A stretch of 64,000 nucleotides of DNA, taken from the NCBI RefSeq assembly GCF_902150065.1, contig NC_043986.1:30976284-31040283 (forward strand), in the 5' to 3' direction. The notes under the pieces are model-generated. The model was not told the origin of the DNA and made no database searches. It worked only from the letters and a program-made list of their open reading frames with translations. Position numbers and translations under genes: made by a program. How positions within the stretch are numbered: position 1 is the stretch's first letter; every line of letters starts with the position of its first letter. This DNA comes from Myripristis murdjan. Taxonomy: Eukaryota; Chordata; Actinopteri; Holocentriformes; Holocentridae. Positions 49,240 through 59,561 of this stretch are shown here, one piece after another.

Positions 49240-52200
49240 CTAGTCCAGCGTGTCCACCTGATTAGGCAGAAGCAAAGGCAGCTCCATCCCAGCATGCTCG
49301 GCATCCAACAGGTTGACAGCATCGGTGGCAGTGACAGGGGGATGGGCGGGATCGGAGGCCAGCAGTGAATGGGGATCGCTGGCGATGTTGGGCTCCCCTG
49401 AGTTGCGGAGGGAGAGGGAGAGCGCCGGCGAAGGTCTTCTGGGAGAGCGAGAGGAACAGCAGGGCAAGAGCTTCCCCAGAGCTCGCTTGAAGTCTCTCAT
49501 GAACAGGGGGTAGATGATGGGGTTCATGGTACTGTTGCAGTAGCCCAGCCAGGTGATGGCATCAAAGAGCGCAAGAGGGACACACTCACACACCGCCTGA
49601 TAGAAGACAGCAAAGAGAATGGTTTGTATTCACCCTTTAAAACCTGAGCAAATGTATTTCTTTCAAAAATAGTAGAAATACTAGTTTTAAAAAAGTTTAA
49701 AAAAGAAGAAACATTAATGCTAGAAAATACTTTAAAAAAAATGTCATAAAAATGCCAAGAAAACTGTTTTCTGAGAAAAAAAAAAAAACTCAATTTCTGA
49801 GATTAAAGGTGTATTTGCAAGAAAAAGCTCAAATTTGTTAGAAAAAAACTTGAAGATTCTGAGGCTATAAAGTCTCAAATTTATGGGAAAAAAAAACTTT
49901 TACTTTTTGTTCAAGGAAGCAAATGGCTTGTTTTTGTGAGGTTGGATCAGCCTCACACTGCAGTCGCTGCTGCTCGCCGTATATCAGGCTCGATCACCTC
50001 ATCAAATTCTACTAATTCTACTTTTTTCTTGTAAATATAACTTTAATCTCGGAAGTGGAGTTTGTATCTCTGAATATTACACCCCTCCCCTGGCCCTTGT
50101 AATTTTTTTCTTGTTATGATGGCTCTAGTATGCAGGCATATTATCCCATAATAGATTTTGTAAATCTATTTGTATGTTTGAATTGCCGATGTGGAACAGA
50201 ATCATCAGGTTGAGTAGAGAGGGACAACGAAGGAGGAGACAGCTGTTAGAGGAGAGTTTCCAATACTACTGAGATGAGACAGGGAGGCGGTGGGAATGGG
50301 TAAGGAAGGGGAGGGGTGCATTCACACACCACATTGACTGTGAAAAGGAAGGAGAGCGCAGATAGTCAAGTCTCTGTGCTCTGCGCTCTGCAGTAGAGAA
50401 GTGAGGGGGCACAGATGGGAAATCAGAATGACTGGATCATTGAAAGCATGAAAAGCACGACAAGTGTAATTACCAATTTAGATTAAGCTGTTTTACATTT
50501 ATTTACTCGTGAAGATGTACCTCTTTCGTGGCCTTACATGTTTTTGACCGTTCATTTTGTGATTAATGAGTTTATCTTCTGTCTAATCAAATCAAAACTA
50601 GAATACCTGACCTCAGTTATAAATGCTAATTTGATGTGTTGTTTTCTTGTCTTGAAATTACTCAGCCACCCAGTCTATTTCCTCATTGGATAGCTTAGCC
50701 AGGAAATGACGCCAAGGCTGGACAATGCTAAAATAGACTGGTATCCAAGTCTCTTGATTCTCCCCATTTATTTCACACTCTTTCAGTGGCCAACCACACA
50801 ACACCACTGCTGCACAAATATACTAGAGTGTGAAAATTGGCAAACCTCCCTCTGAATCACAGAGCTATATGAGATAGGGATTCCAAATGAGGCAAGTAAC
50901 AACCTCAAAGTGATGAAGTAAATGCCATCTATGGTGAGGAGAGAACAATGTGTTGGCATTTGTGAAATGTTATTTCTTTCCGAACCAACACGGAGCAGTT
51001 ATGACTGTCTGAAACTACAAGTTAAATTCCACTGCACCACAGCTCCATGTCTCCGTGTCGAGTCTGTTTCTGTTGCACGTACTGACCTGAGCCATGTTGG
51101 TGATGAAAAATGGGAGCCATGTGCTGAAAAACAGACCCAGCAGGACTCCCAGTGTCAGACTGGCCTTGAGAGCCCTCCGACCCTGTCTGTGAGCCAGACG
51201 ACGCTCACTGTTCACTGACAGCTGTGGACAGTATAGCACACCAAGTAATAAACAGTTAATTACAGAAATATTGGCACATCACCCACTGATTGATAAGGTA
51301 ACTTCTAATTCCTATGCCCTAGACTGGTATTTTTTCAAGATTTTTGGCATGAGACAGCTATTCCAAGACCTTTGGCATGGCCTCCTTGACCATTTTAGGG
51401 TTAGGTGTTTGATGTACCAGCCATAGCGTTTTTAAACATGACTTCTAATTATTACTGGCTCTTTGCTACAGCCCAATAATAAAGCTTCCAAGTATAATTT
51501 CATAAAAAGAATACCTTTCCCCCACCTTTGCAGCCAGTGAATGTGAGCACTCTAACTCTTCTCCTTAAGATGCTCATTTCAGAGGTTTCCATTTTGATTT
51601 AAAATGAATCTCACTGCTCGTCATTTTTATTGGAAATATGAGTCACCTCTCTGCTCTTCTCTTCCCTTCTTCCCGAGAGAGTTAAGGTCAGTATTAAAAA
51701 TGCCAGTCTCTTAAGGTCTAACATCTTGTTCATTTGGCGATGTGACAAGACTCACTGCAGACAGACACACAAACACTTCAGTAGATTTTTACTGTCCCAC
51801 AGATTTTCATCATGGTTTAACCGCTCCTGTCGGTTTTTACTTTGCCTTCCAAATGCTTTGATTCTTATTTCAGTCTCTTAAATCCTCTTTCAGTTAATGG
51901 CCACACTCCAGTTCTTTTCATCCCACTGGATTAACAATAACAACTGACAAAAGCTATAAAGGCAAGCAGACCTCTTTGTAAAAGGGAAGACTTGTTCCTC
52001 CTTTCATGACCAAATCATCCATAACTTAGGGTGACATTTTAAACGTAGACAAATGGTAAGGACCATCCCAGTAATTTCGAATGTTTGGTCTGTTTACTAC
52101 AGTTTACCCACATTTTACATTGCAAAAAACACGCATTATTAATTTTAGGTTGAAACAGCCACCACCTTATAATGTTGTGCTTCTGCAGCTGACAAAGTCA

Positions 52201-53793
52201 TCCACAATCACAAACCACACAACTGATAATTTGCTGTGTAAAGCGAGCGTTCCCCGGAGACTATTTTCTCTGGTGGAGGCACCGCTTTACTCCACACAAT
52301 TTCAAGTCATCAAAACACAACAGTTCTGCTGCTTTTAGGAAAACTCATAGGGAGGACTTTATTACAGCAATGAAAACTAGCGCAAAGAAAGTTTGAAGTC
52401 TCTGAAAGTTCATTTTCATATTTTAGTAGAATGAACGGAAACCAATAGCTGGATAAAAGAGAGGAGAAATGATATCGGAGCTCTAAAATATGACTGACTG
52501 CTTTGGGAGAAGCGTAGCAGAAAGGTGAAGTTTTATATTTTGTAGATCCTACGGAAAACATGTAAAATCACCAGCATCCTGTAAGTCCTGTAAGAGAATG
52601 GTGAGGGATGCTGCTACAAAGAGTGCAAAGAAAATCACAAGAATAAAGTTGTCGTTTTTAAATATTATAATAAATGGGGATCTCAGTGCTATACTTTTCT
52701 ATTTGTGCACTGACATGCCCGCCGACCTAACATATTTTTCCTCTTAAAGGGGCAATCTGCTGTTTCTGCATTAACACCATTGGTTGTAGTATTTCAGTGA
52801 CACGCTGAGAAAAACCTCACTCCTACTTTGAGCATCCTCATACTTGCTCTAGCCTTGTTAATTTACGCTTTCCTCACTCTTCCTTACCGGTACGTTGCGA
52901 GATACAGGAGGCTCCTGGTGACTGTAGTCGTCTGCATCCTGGTGTCCTACAGCAGCCCCGGGTGAAGGAGGCCGGGACGGCTCCCCAAGAGAGTGATGTG
53001 GATACGGTGGGTGGCTGAGTGCTGCCACCCTCCTCGCCTGCCGCCGGGCTGCCAGGAGGATCCGACAGTAGGTGAAGCAGATGGCACTGGAAGGCAGAAA
53101 GAAGGTGAGGACAGAGGCCACGAGAGCAAAGGGCAGGGTGACCCGCAGGCGGCACTGGAAGGAAAGGCCCCCAGAGGGTGACAGCTGAAAGTAGGATGCT
53201 GGGTGCAGTGTGTCAGAATAGGAGCTGATGTTGGCACTGCTGACCCCATGGCCTAAGCTGTGCCATTTCATCTCAATGGGCAGGAAGGAGGCGAGCGCTG
53301 CCAGCCCCCAAGCAGCCCCCACCAGAAGCAAGGCCCTGGGTGGGGTCATTCTCTGCTTGTAGCGCAGTGGCGAGATGATGAGGAGGTAACGGTCCAGGCT
53401 GATCACACACAGGTTGAGGATGGAGGCGCTGCAGCACATGACATCAAAGCAGAGCCACACGGGGCAGAAGCCGGGCCACAGCACCCAGGCCCCGCACAGC
53501 ACGTTGAGCATGGCCGGGGGCATGACCACCAGCGCCACCATGAGGTCCGACAGGAACAGCGACACCAGGAAGCAGTTTGAGGTGCAGCGCAGAGAGCGAT
53601 GGGCGAACACCAAGGCGATGAGCAGCATGTTGCCACAGGCTGTCAAAAGGATGATGCCAGTCAGCATGAACGCCAGCAACCACGGGCCGCTGCCACTGAT
53701 GTTCCAGGCACTAGAGGTGGGAGAGCTGCTGTTAGTGACGGCCTCAAGACCTGCCCTGGCTCCATCCAAGCCAGGCAAGGGAGAGTTATCCAT
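49240..53793 (-). CDS. htr6: 5-hydroxytryptamine (serotonin) receptor 6
   Basis: Exons, minus strand: 52888-53793, 51087-51221, 49240-49596, all phase 0, giving 465 residues (human 440). This is a Gs-coupled class A GPCR of the plasma membrane. Seen: N-glycosylation sequons at N21 and N31, amine-binding D117 in [17 protein letters not shown] at 134-136, [21 protein letters not shown] (TM5), third-loop RRALK (317-321, a BBxxB pattern), FFSTWLPFF (TM6) and NPIIY (372-376). Cysteines C110 and C214 can form the TM3-loop disulfide. Intron positions (third cytoplasmic loop and after TM6) match the mammalian gene as I know it. The second extracellular loop is about 23 residues longer than human and holds sequon N188-I-S. 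The start is the first in-frame ATG (53791-53793). Confidence 0.95.
49660..49915. repeat. Low-complexity A-rich repeat in htr6 intron 2
   Basis: Repeated units of the type ctgagattaaag / tctcaaatttatgggaaaaa. A related sequence lies at 23590-23700. This is common fish low-complexity interspersed material. Confidence 0.4.
52059..52340. repeat. Partial copy of an AGGACCAT MITE in htr6 intron 1
   Basis: It begins aggaccatcccagtaatttc and shares successive blocks with 59865-60180, such as atgtttggtc, tctacattttacat-like, tgtgtaaagc and tcatcaaaacacaacagt. The right terminal inverted repeat was not found. Confidence 0.5.
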
Positions 53794-55444
53794 GGTGCTG
53801 ACAGCACTCTGCGTCTTCTTTAAGGGTGTGAAAGGCACCACCAAATGTTACAGACTGATTCCAGCCAGAGCAGACGCCGCTCTCAGATCAGGGAGAATGT
53901 GAAAGAAAGAGAAGCCGCTCAGGTCTTGTGTTGAGAAGCCATCCACTCCTGTGCCTGTCCCCATGGGTCATAAGAGCCATCTCCCTGTGATTGGAATACC
54001 TCCTGGTCCCGTCCACCTTTTCCCTCCGCCGCCACTACTACAGCGAACAAAATTACAAACACAGTTTCCTCCATCTCTCCATCCTGCCAAGCACGTCCCT
54101 GTTTCATCCACAGCTAAGAGCCCGAGTGAGCCATTCGGTGGCTGACAGTGGGTTTCAGAGCAGCATGTCACGACGATGACAGTCACTGGGGGAGGGAAAA
54201 CAGAGAGGTAGGCTTCGACCAGGCATACAAGAGCAGTGCCAGTGAGAGAGAGAAACCACTGAAGATGCGGAGGACCAGTTCTCAGAATTCTGCCTCACCT
54301 CGCAGAAGTGGCACAGAGCAACTTCCGCAGGCTCCTTTGCTGCACTGGAACCACACCATCTTTCACAAGTCCTTTAATTCTGGGAAACAGCCTAGATGGC
54401 TTGTGTATCGACGGAGGGGGGGGGGGGCAGAAATGAACAAATACAACTGTGCAGCTCTCATTTGTAAGCAAGGCTCTGCTCACAAGTGCTTTACAGGTAT
54501 TATGGTTGTTGTAACGCCGTCATTAGATCCCTCGTTCTTGTTAATCCCTGTGTCGGCCACTCCAGCTCGCCTCCCAGCCAGGGCGCACAGCTTCTGAGAG
54601 GGAGCGTGTCAAAGCATTGAGCTGTTAATGCATAACCATGCACAATCACAGCCAAGAAATGCTAATTCTACATAATAAGAACTAGTGTGGGTGGTTTTTT
54701 CCCATGTTTGATCATGGTTACTATTGGTATACAACCAATACAGTATTTTTGTATTGCATTTAAAACAACTTCATTCTCTTAAAAGTTGGGCCAATATGTT
54801 AAAGGGTTTTCTCTGATGTTGTAAAGTTTCCTTGTACGTGTGCAATTAAGGATCTAGTGAGTATTTAAAGCACTGCAGATTCTAATACAGGCTCTTTTAA
54901 GGGATTCTTGTTTTTTGTACTAGTGGAAAGTCATTTTTAATTGACAGCATGAATAGACAGATAGTAAATAAGTAATATATAAACCTCCAAGCACCAGGCA
55001 GAGGTACATGAGTGAAAATCAGAATGAAAGAACTGAAGGTTACTTAACCTCAACAGTGTTACCATGACTCATTTATTTACAATTAGCTAAGTTAAGTAGT
55101 TGTGTAGCAGTTACCAGACAGCAACGCAGTCATTTCACCTGGCTCTTGTGCTGTTTAAGCTAAAGAAGACTGTGATATGAAAATTTGGGCTTTGAATAAT
55201 GACACACACAAAAGGCCTAAGATAAAATCAAGGTTTACTGGAAAATTGTGTTTTGCATATGTATGCAGACCCAGGCACCTCTGTGACAGGGCTAATTATT
55301 CACCTCCCACTAACAGCACTTGACTGCGAAATAATGAACTTTGTAAAGATGAAATCTTGAGGAGTCACATACTTTTATAGTTATGTCACATATTCAACTT
55401 GCAAATAAATGACCAGCTCATTGTTGTTTTGTCCTCATAATTAT
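53794..55444. other. htr6 upstream / micos10 downstream spacer, no gene seen
   Basis: The htr6 5' region and the micos10 3' flank. A 15-base poly-G run lies at 54415-54427. I looked on both strands for a cystine-knot NBL1-like exon (expected here from human gene order) and saw none. Confidence 0.45.
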
Positions 55445-55450
55445 TTTATT
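55445..55450 (-). other. Candidate poly(A) signal of micos10
   Basis: The complement reads AATAAA about 190 bases downstream of the micos10 stop codon. Confidence 0.5.
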
Positions 55451-55638
55451 AAACAAACACAGACTGTCCTGTTCAGGCACATACAAAGCATACTGAACGA
55501 TACAGGGAAGGGACTGTCCAACAGCAAGACAAATCTAATGCCAAATACTGAAAGTGCTCAATCCCCCCCCAAAAAAGAAAAAAATAAAACAGGTCAACAA
55601 AAATAAAATAAAAAAGACAGTCCCTCGATGACATGCAG

Positions 55639-57304
55639 TTATTGCTCCTGTTGAAGAAGACAAACAGGAATCAGTTACAGAAGCTCTTGATCTCCAAAAA
55701 CAGTGACATAGTTGTTATTCTAATTTGAAGTTTTTTTTCTTTGGTCTTTTTGAATAGAATAAACAAACATGAAAACCAACCAACCTTCATGCTTCTGTGC
55801 AGTAAATAATGTGATCTCAGGTCATTCTGACAGTTGGAGTATGCCATGCCGAGTCCCGTTCCCAAGCCAAATGAAATCGGCCATGTGTGTCCTACAAATG
55901 AAACGTGTATTTAATCTCCTTCCAGACAAGAGAGCAAAAAGCACTTGTGGAAAAACCCCTTTTCCACTCTAATCGGTGACATTTTTGTTTGAACTTAAAT
56001 GCCAAGTCCTGATGGTCGTTTTTGTGGCAGGTATGACAACAAAAAAGCTCAATCAACTGTATTTATAGACGAATGAATGTGTTCTACAAGACGAGGATGT
56101 GTTTTTACTTTTATGAGAAAAGGTTTTCATTGATTGGCAGAGGGAGATGTGTAGTCCTAGATGGTGCAGTGGCTGGCCACACAGAGAATGGCATCCAGCC
56201 CTGCATCACCTAACAGGGACCTAAGAGTTATAAAGGTTAGCAGGCAGTGGAGCATCAAGTCCCAAAGTACTCACGTTTGAAGAACACAACAGAAAACACG
56301 ACTCCTAACCCGAGGCCAGCACCTGGAAAAGGAGAGCAAACATTTAAAAATGAAGGCGGTGTAACATCATACCAGTGTAGATTTCTCTGATTCATACAGT
56401 AGGATAGTGGGGAGGAAGAATGATGTTTCCCCCGTTAGTTTTTCTCTGTGCAGATCCATTCACAACTGTGTAAAGAAACAGTCAAAACACGCCTTCTCTG
56501 AAACATGAGCCAACCCCGCGCGCTGCTCTTTGCCTCAACTTTAACGGGGGAAAACGCCTAACCAGGCTCCATTTTTAAAAAATGGCAATTTCAATCTACC
56601 TTGCTTTTAGGCACATTTAAACATCCTATGTCACGTGATTTCAGACTGAAAATAAATCCGGGGACAAGCGGCTCGATTCGGCAGAGCAGTGACTCAGTAA
56701 GCAGTGCTTAGTTTGAATGTAAGCTCCTCTAGGTTTGGCTCTCAGTGGTCGCTGCCGCCCATAGTCTAACGTTGTCCTGATGGGGAACACTCTAAAAGTT
56801 CAACCTGTGTCATTAAAAAAACAAACAAAAAAACAGAACAAACAAAAAAACACTTTACTTCGTTTTCTGGGTAATGTGAACTTTACCGTTAAAAAATAAA
56901 CAGTAAAATGTCACACCAGGCAACGTTAATAATTTAGATACCATGATGATGAGTAATGTTAGAGCATAAAATAGCGGGGTTGCAGTCCTGAATCAAGCTG
57001 CATGCTGTTACTGCAACAAACCGAAGCCACGGTTTACCTGTCAGGACAGCAAGGTAACTTAAGGTTACTCCATTTGATAGACCATTCAGTCGTCCTTTAC
57101 CAGACCTCTGAATGGCTAGCTAGTTAGCTTCTCTCCCAAGTCAATGACAGCAGTGGACTAGCGTGAAGACAGCAGCTTATCTGGTGGCTGTCTCACGTCC
57201 TTGTTGTGTCGTTACACGCACATGATGTTGGACTATTTACCGACTTTGACGGCACAGTCTGCGAGGCACCGGTCCCACTTTTTCCCCAGCTCCTTCTCAG
57301 ACAT
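55639..57304 (-). CDS. micos10: MICOS complex subunit MIC10
   Basis: Exons, minus strand: 57241-57304, 56275-56322, 55785-55891, 55639-55647, giving 75 residues (human 78). The N-terminus MSEKELGKKWDRCLADCAVK is nearly the mammalian one. Two membrane segments carry the glycine motifs needed for oligomer formation in MIC10: GAGLGLGVVFSVVFF and FGLGTGLGMAYSNCQ. The C-terminus is HYLLHRSMKEQ, its last two codons and stop supplied by a nine-base final exon (GAG CAA TAA) after a clear ttcttcaacag acceptor. MIC10 bends the mitochondrial inner membrane at crista junctions. The donor of exon 3 (AAG/gttggt) is non-consensus. The gene lies upstream of htr6 on the same strand. Confidence 0.93.
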
Positions 57305-57565
57305 GCCGGACGTTAGCTTGAGGCTAGCTACAAATGTCAAATGCAGGTCTGCTGCTGCCTTCAGGGACAGTAGGAAATGTGACGTTTACGACTTTGAGCG
57401 CATAAGAACGACCCATCAGACATAATTACGATATCAGGATCAAAGGTCCTTTACTGTTACTGCATAAGGTACAAGCGAAACTGAGTAGCAGTCCCCCTGA
57501 CGGTATATTCACACATAATTGTCATTAAAAATAGAAAGAGTTCAAACTAACTAAAAAAATAAAAT

Positions 57566-57660
57566 ATTATCAAATCAAATCAAATCAAATTTTATTTATA
57601 TAGCACCTTTCATACATAAAACAAATGCAACACAAAGTGCTTTACATTAAAATACATACA
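57566..57660 (-). mobile_element. Fish LINE/SINE 3' tail
   Basis: A (caaat)n tract runs into tttatttatatagcaccttt and caaagtgctttacat, a very common teleost retroposon 3' end, here in minus orientation and truncated. A CA-rich stretch follows to about 57790. Confidence 0.6.
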
Positions 57661-57799
57661 ACCCTAATCCCCCACCCCCTCATACTCACCCACACACGCA
57701 CACACACACAAGTACAACATATTTCACACATGCATACACTCCAGGCATACACCCCACCACGCCCCAGCCCACCCCAACCCCACCAAAGATAGAATAAAA

Positions 57800-58344
57800 T
57801 ATTAAAAACTAATGACTAAGAGTTAAACTAAAGAACTATTTAAGGTTCAATATGAAAATTTAAAATACATACGTAAAAATACATGTTTTCTGTAACCTGT
57901 TATAACAAGACATACACAGTATAATTAGAAATGGTACACGTTAATAGCAGCGATTGGGGGATTGCAATGGCCCTGTGTACAGCAGTGAGGTCCTATGCAC
58001 AGAAGTATACATGCAAATGATAAAAAATACGATACGAACAGTTATGGTCAAAATAAAGTTTTAAGCATCTGAAATAAGCAAAAAAATATTTCACTTTATG
58101 TTATTGCACTAATGCTATAAGTAATGCAACACAATATTAAACTGTGCAACTAGTTATCTAAAATTACACATCAGCTTCCAAAAAACAAATATTATAAAAT
58201 GATAAATTTTTGCTAGCGAATGAAATTCGGAGCACCTGAACAGCAGTAGAAATGTGTATGAAATGTATAGAAATTAGTAGAAACAGGACGTTACGAAGGG
58301 TCCTTGAAGGCATCTAATGTTACTACCAATGAAAAGCTCGCGAT
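57800..58344. other. Intergenic, AT-rich, no gene seen
   Basis: AT-rich sequence with no open frame or repeat family I recognise. Confidence 0.45.
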
Positions 58345-58379
58345 ATGTCCGGCACGGAGAACAATGTCGCCATCAAGCG
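58345..58379 (+). other. Possible short first coding exon (unassigned)
   Basis: ATG TCC GGC ACG GAG AAC AAT GTC... encodes MSGTENNVAIK and ends at a strong donor (AAGCG/GTAAGA, phase 2). It is CpG-rich in an AT-rich neighbourhood. I find no matching next exon on the plus strand and no family match, so this may be chance. Confidence 0.2.
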
Positions 58380-58552
58380 GTAAGATAATAATATTCTCAA
58401 GAAGCAGGGCGACTTTGCATTATCATTCATCTACATTGTACATAAATGTAATAAATAAAAAGCTCCCAGTGACGCACAACTTCATAATGCAATTTTATTT
58501 TAAAGTTTCTGAATGAAATTTAATTGACACAAATCAATATAGTGTCATGGAA

Positions 58553-58558
58553 TTTATT
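58553..58558 (-). other. Candidate poly(A) signal of sike1
   Basis: The complement reads AATAAA, about 1 kb downstream of the sike1 stop codon. Another AATAAA complement lies near 59247. Transcript end not known. Confidence 0.35.
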
Positions 58559-59561
58559 ACAGCATGTTCACCTTATCAACACTGATTTCCTGAGATGACA
58601 TTACAACTTCAAACTACATACAGTGCCCAAATGTTTGCTATTTATTCGACAAAAAAAGTTGGCATACTCTGGCAAACTGTGGTTACCATAAATTAAGTAA
58701 AAACATGTCACCAGTTGGGATACTCGATTACCCTGCATCCAAATCTGAAAACTAGAAAACTGGTGTTAGACACACGTTATCAAAGTACTGAACATGGAAA
58801 ACATGTTACATATGAACTCTACAAACAGATTTCCACAAAACGTATCAAATACATAAAATTATAGACATTTACATAAAAAATAATCCACTGTCACTCCTCA
58901 ACAGACAAGTGAGACTGACTTATTGATGTCAAACAGCCAATAGTCGTCTTGGTGCCAGAGTGAGTGTAAGGCTTGCATTCCACCTTCTCCTTTAAAATGA
59001 TGCACACTCAGAGCCGAGCTTCCACTGGACTTCTACTGAAGTCACAGCAGGGCTGATTATGAGCATTTTACACAAGTGTGTGTGTGAGTGTGTGTGTGCG
59101 TGTGAACAGAAGAGGGACACCAAAGAGGTAGAAACTGTGTCCTTAAAAGCAAGTGTGTGCTTCTCTGGCCAAAAAAAATGGGGGAAAAAATGTTCCCACC
59201 CCTTCAGTACAATGAAAAAAATCCTATCCTGTGTGAAACATAGCTTTTTATTCTTAACTTCGGTTGAAATATCTTTTTGGCGCTATACACCTCGTCAATC
59301 GACATAGTCTAGCTGGAATTCACTCCAGGCACATAAAACACGTAGAAAAACTTCGGCTACAACGGCTATCATTCAGATATCTGCAGGAAGACGCTTCCAG
59401 TCTCCAGAATGACACATTTAAGTGGCCTGTACTGCAAAAAAAAAAAAAGTATATATATATATTGCAATGCTGTGGTTTGGCTGAATCCCAGCTTATGTTG
59501 AAAAGAAAGGTGGAGGAACAGAGGTGAAGACCCTGTGTGGTGGTCCTGCTGCGAGCACGGC

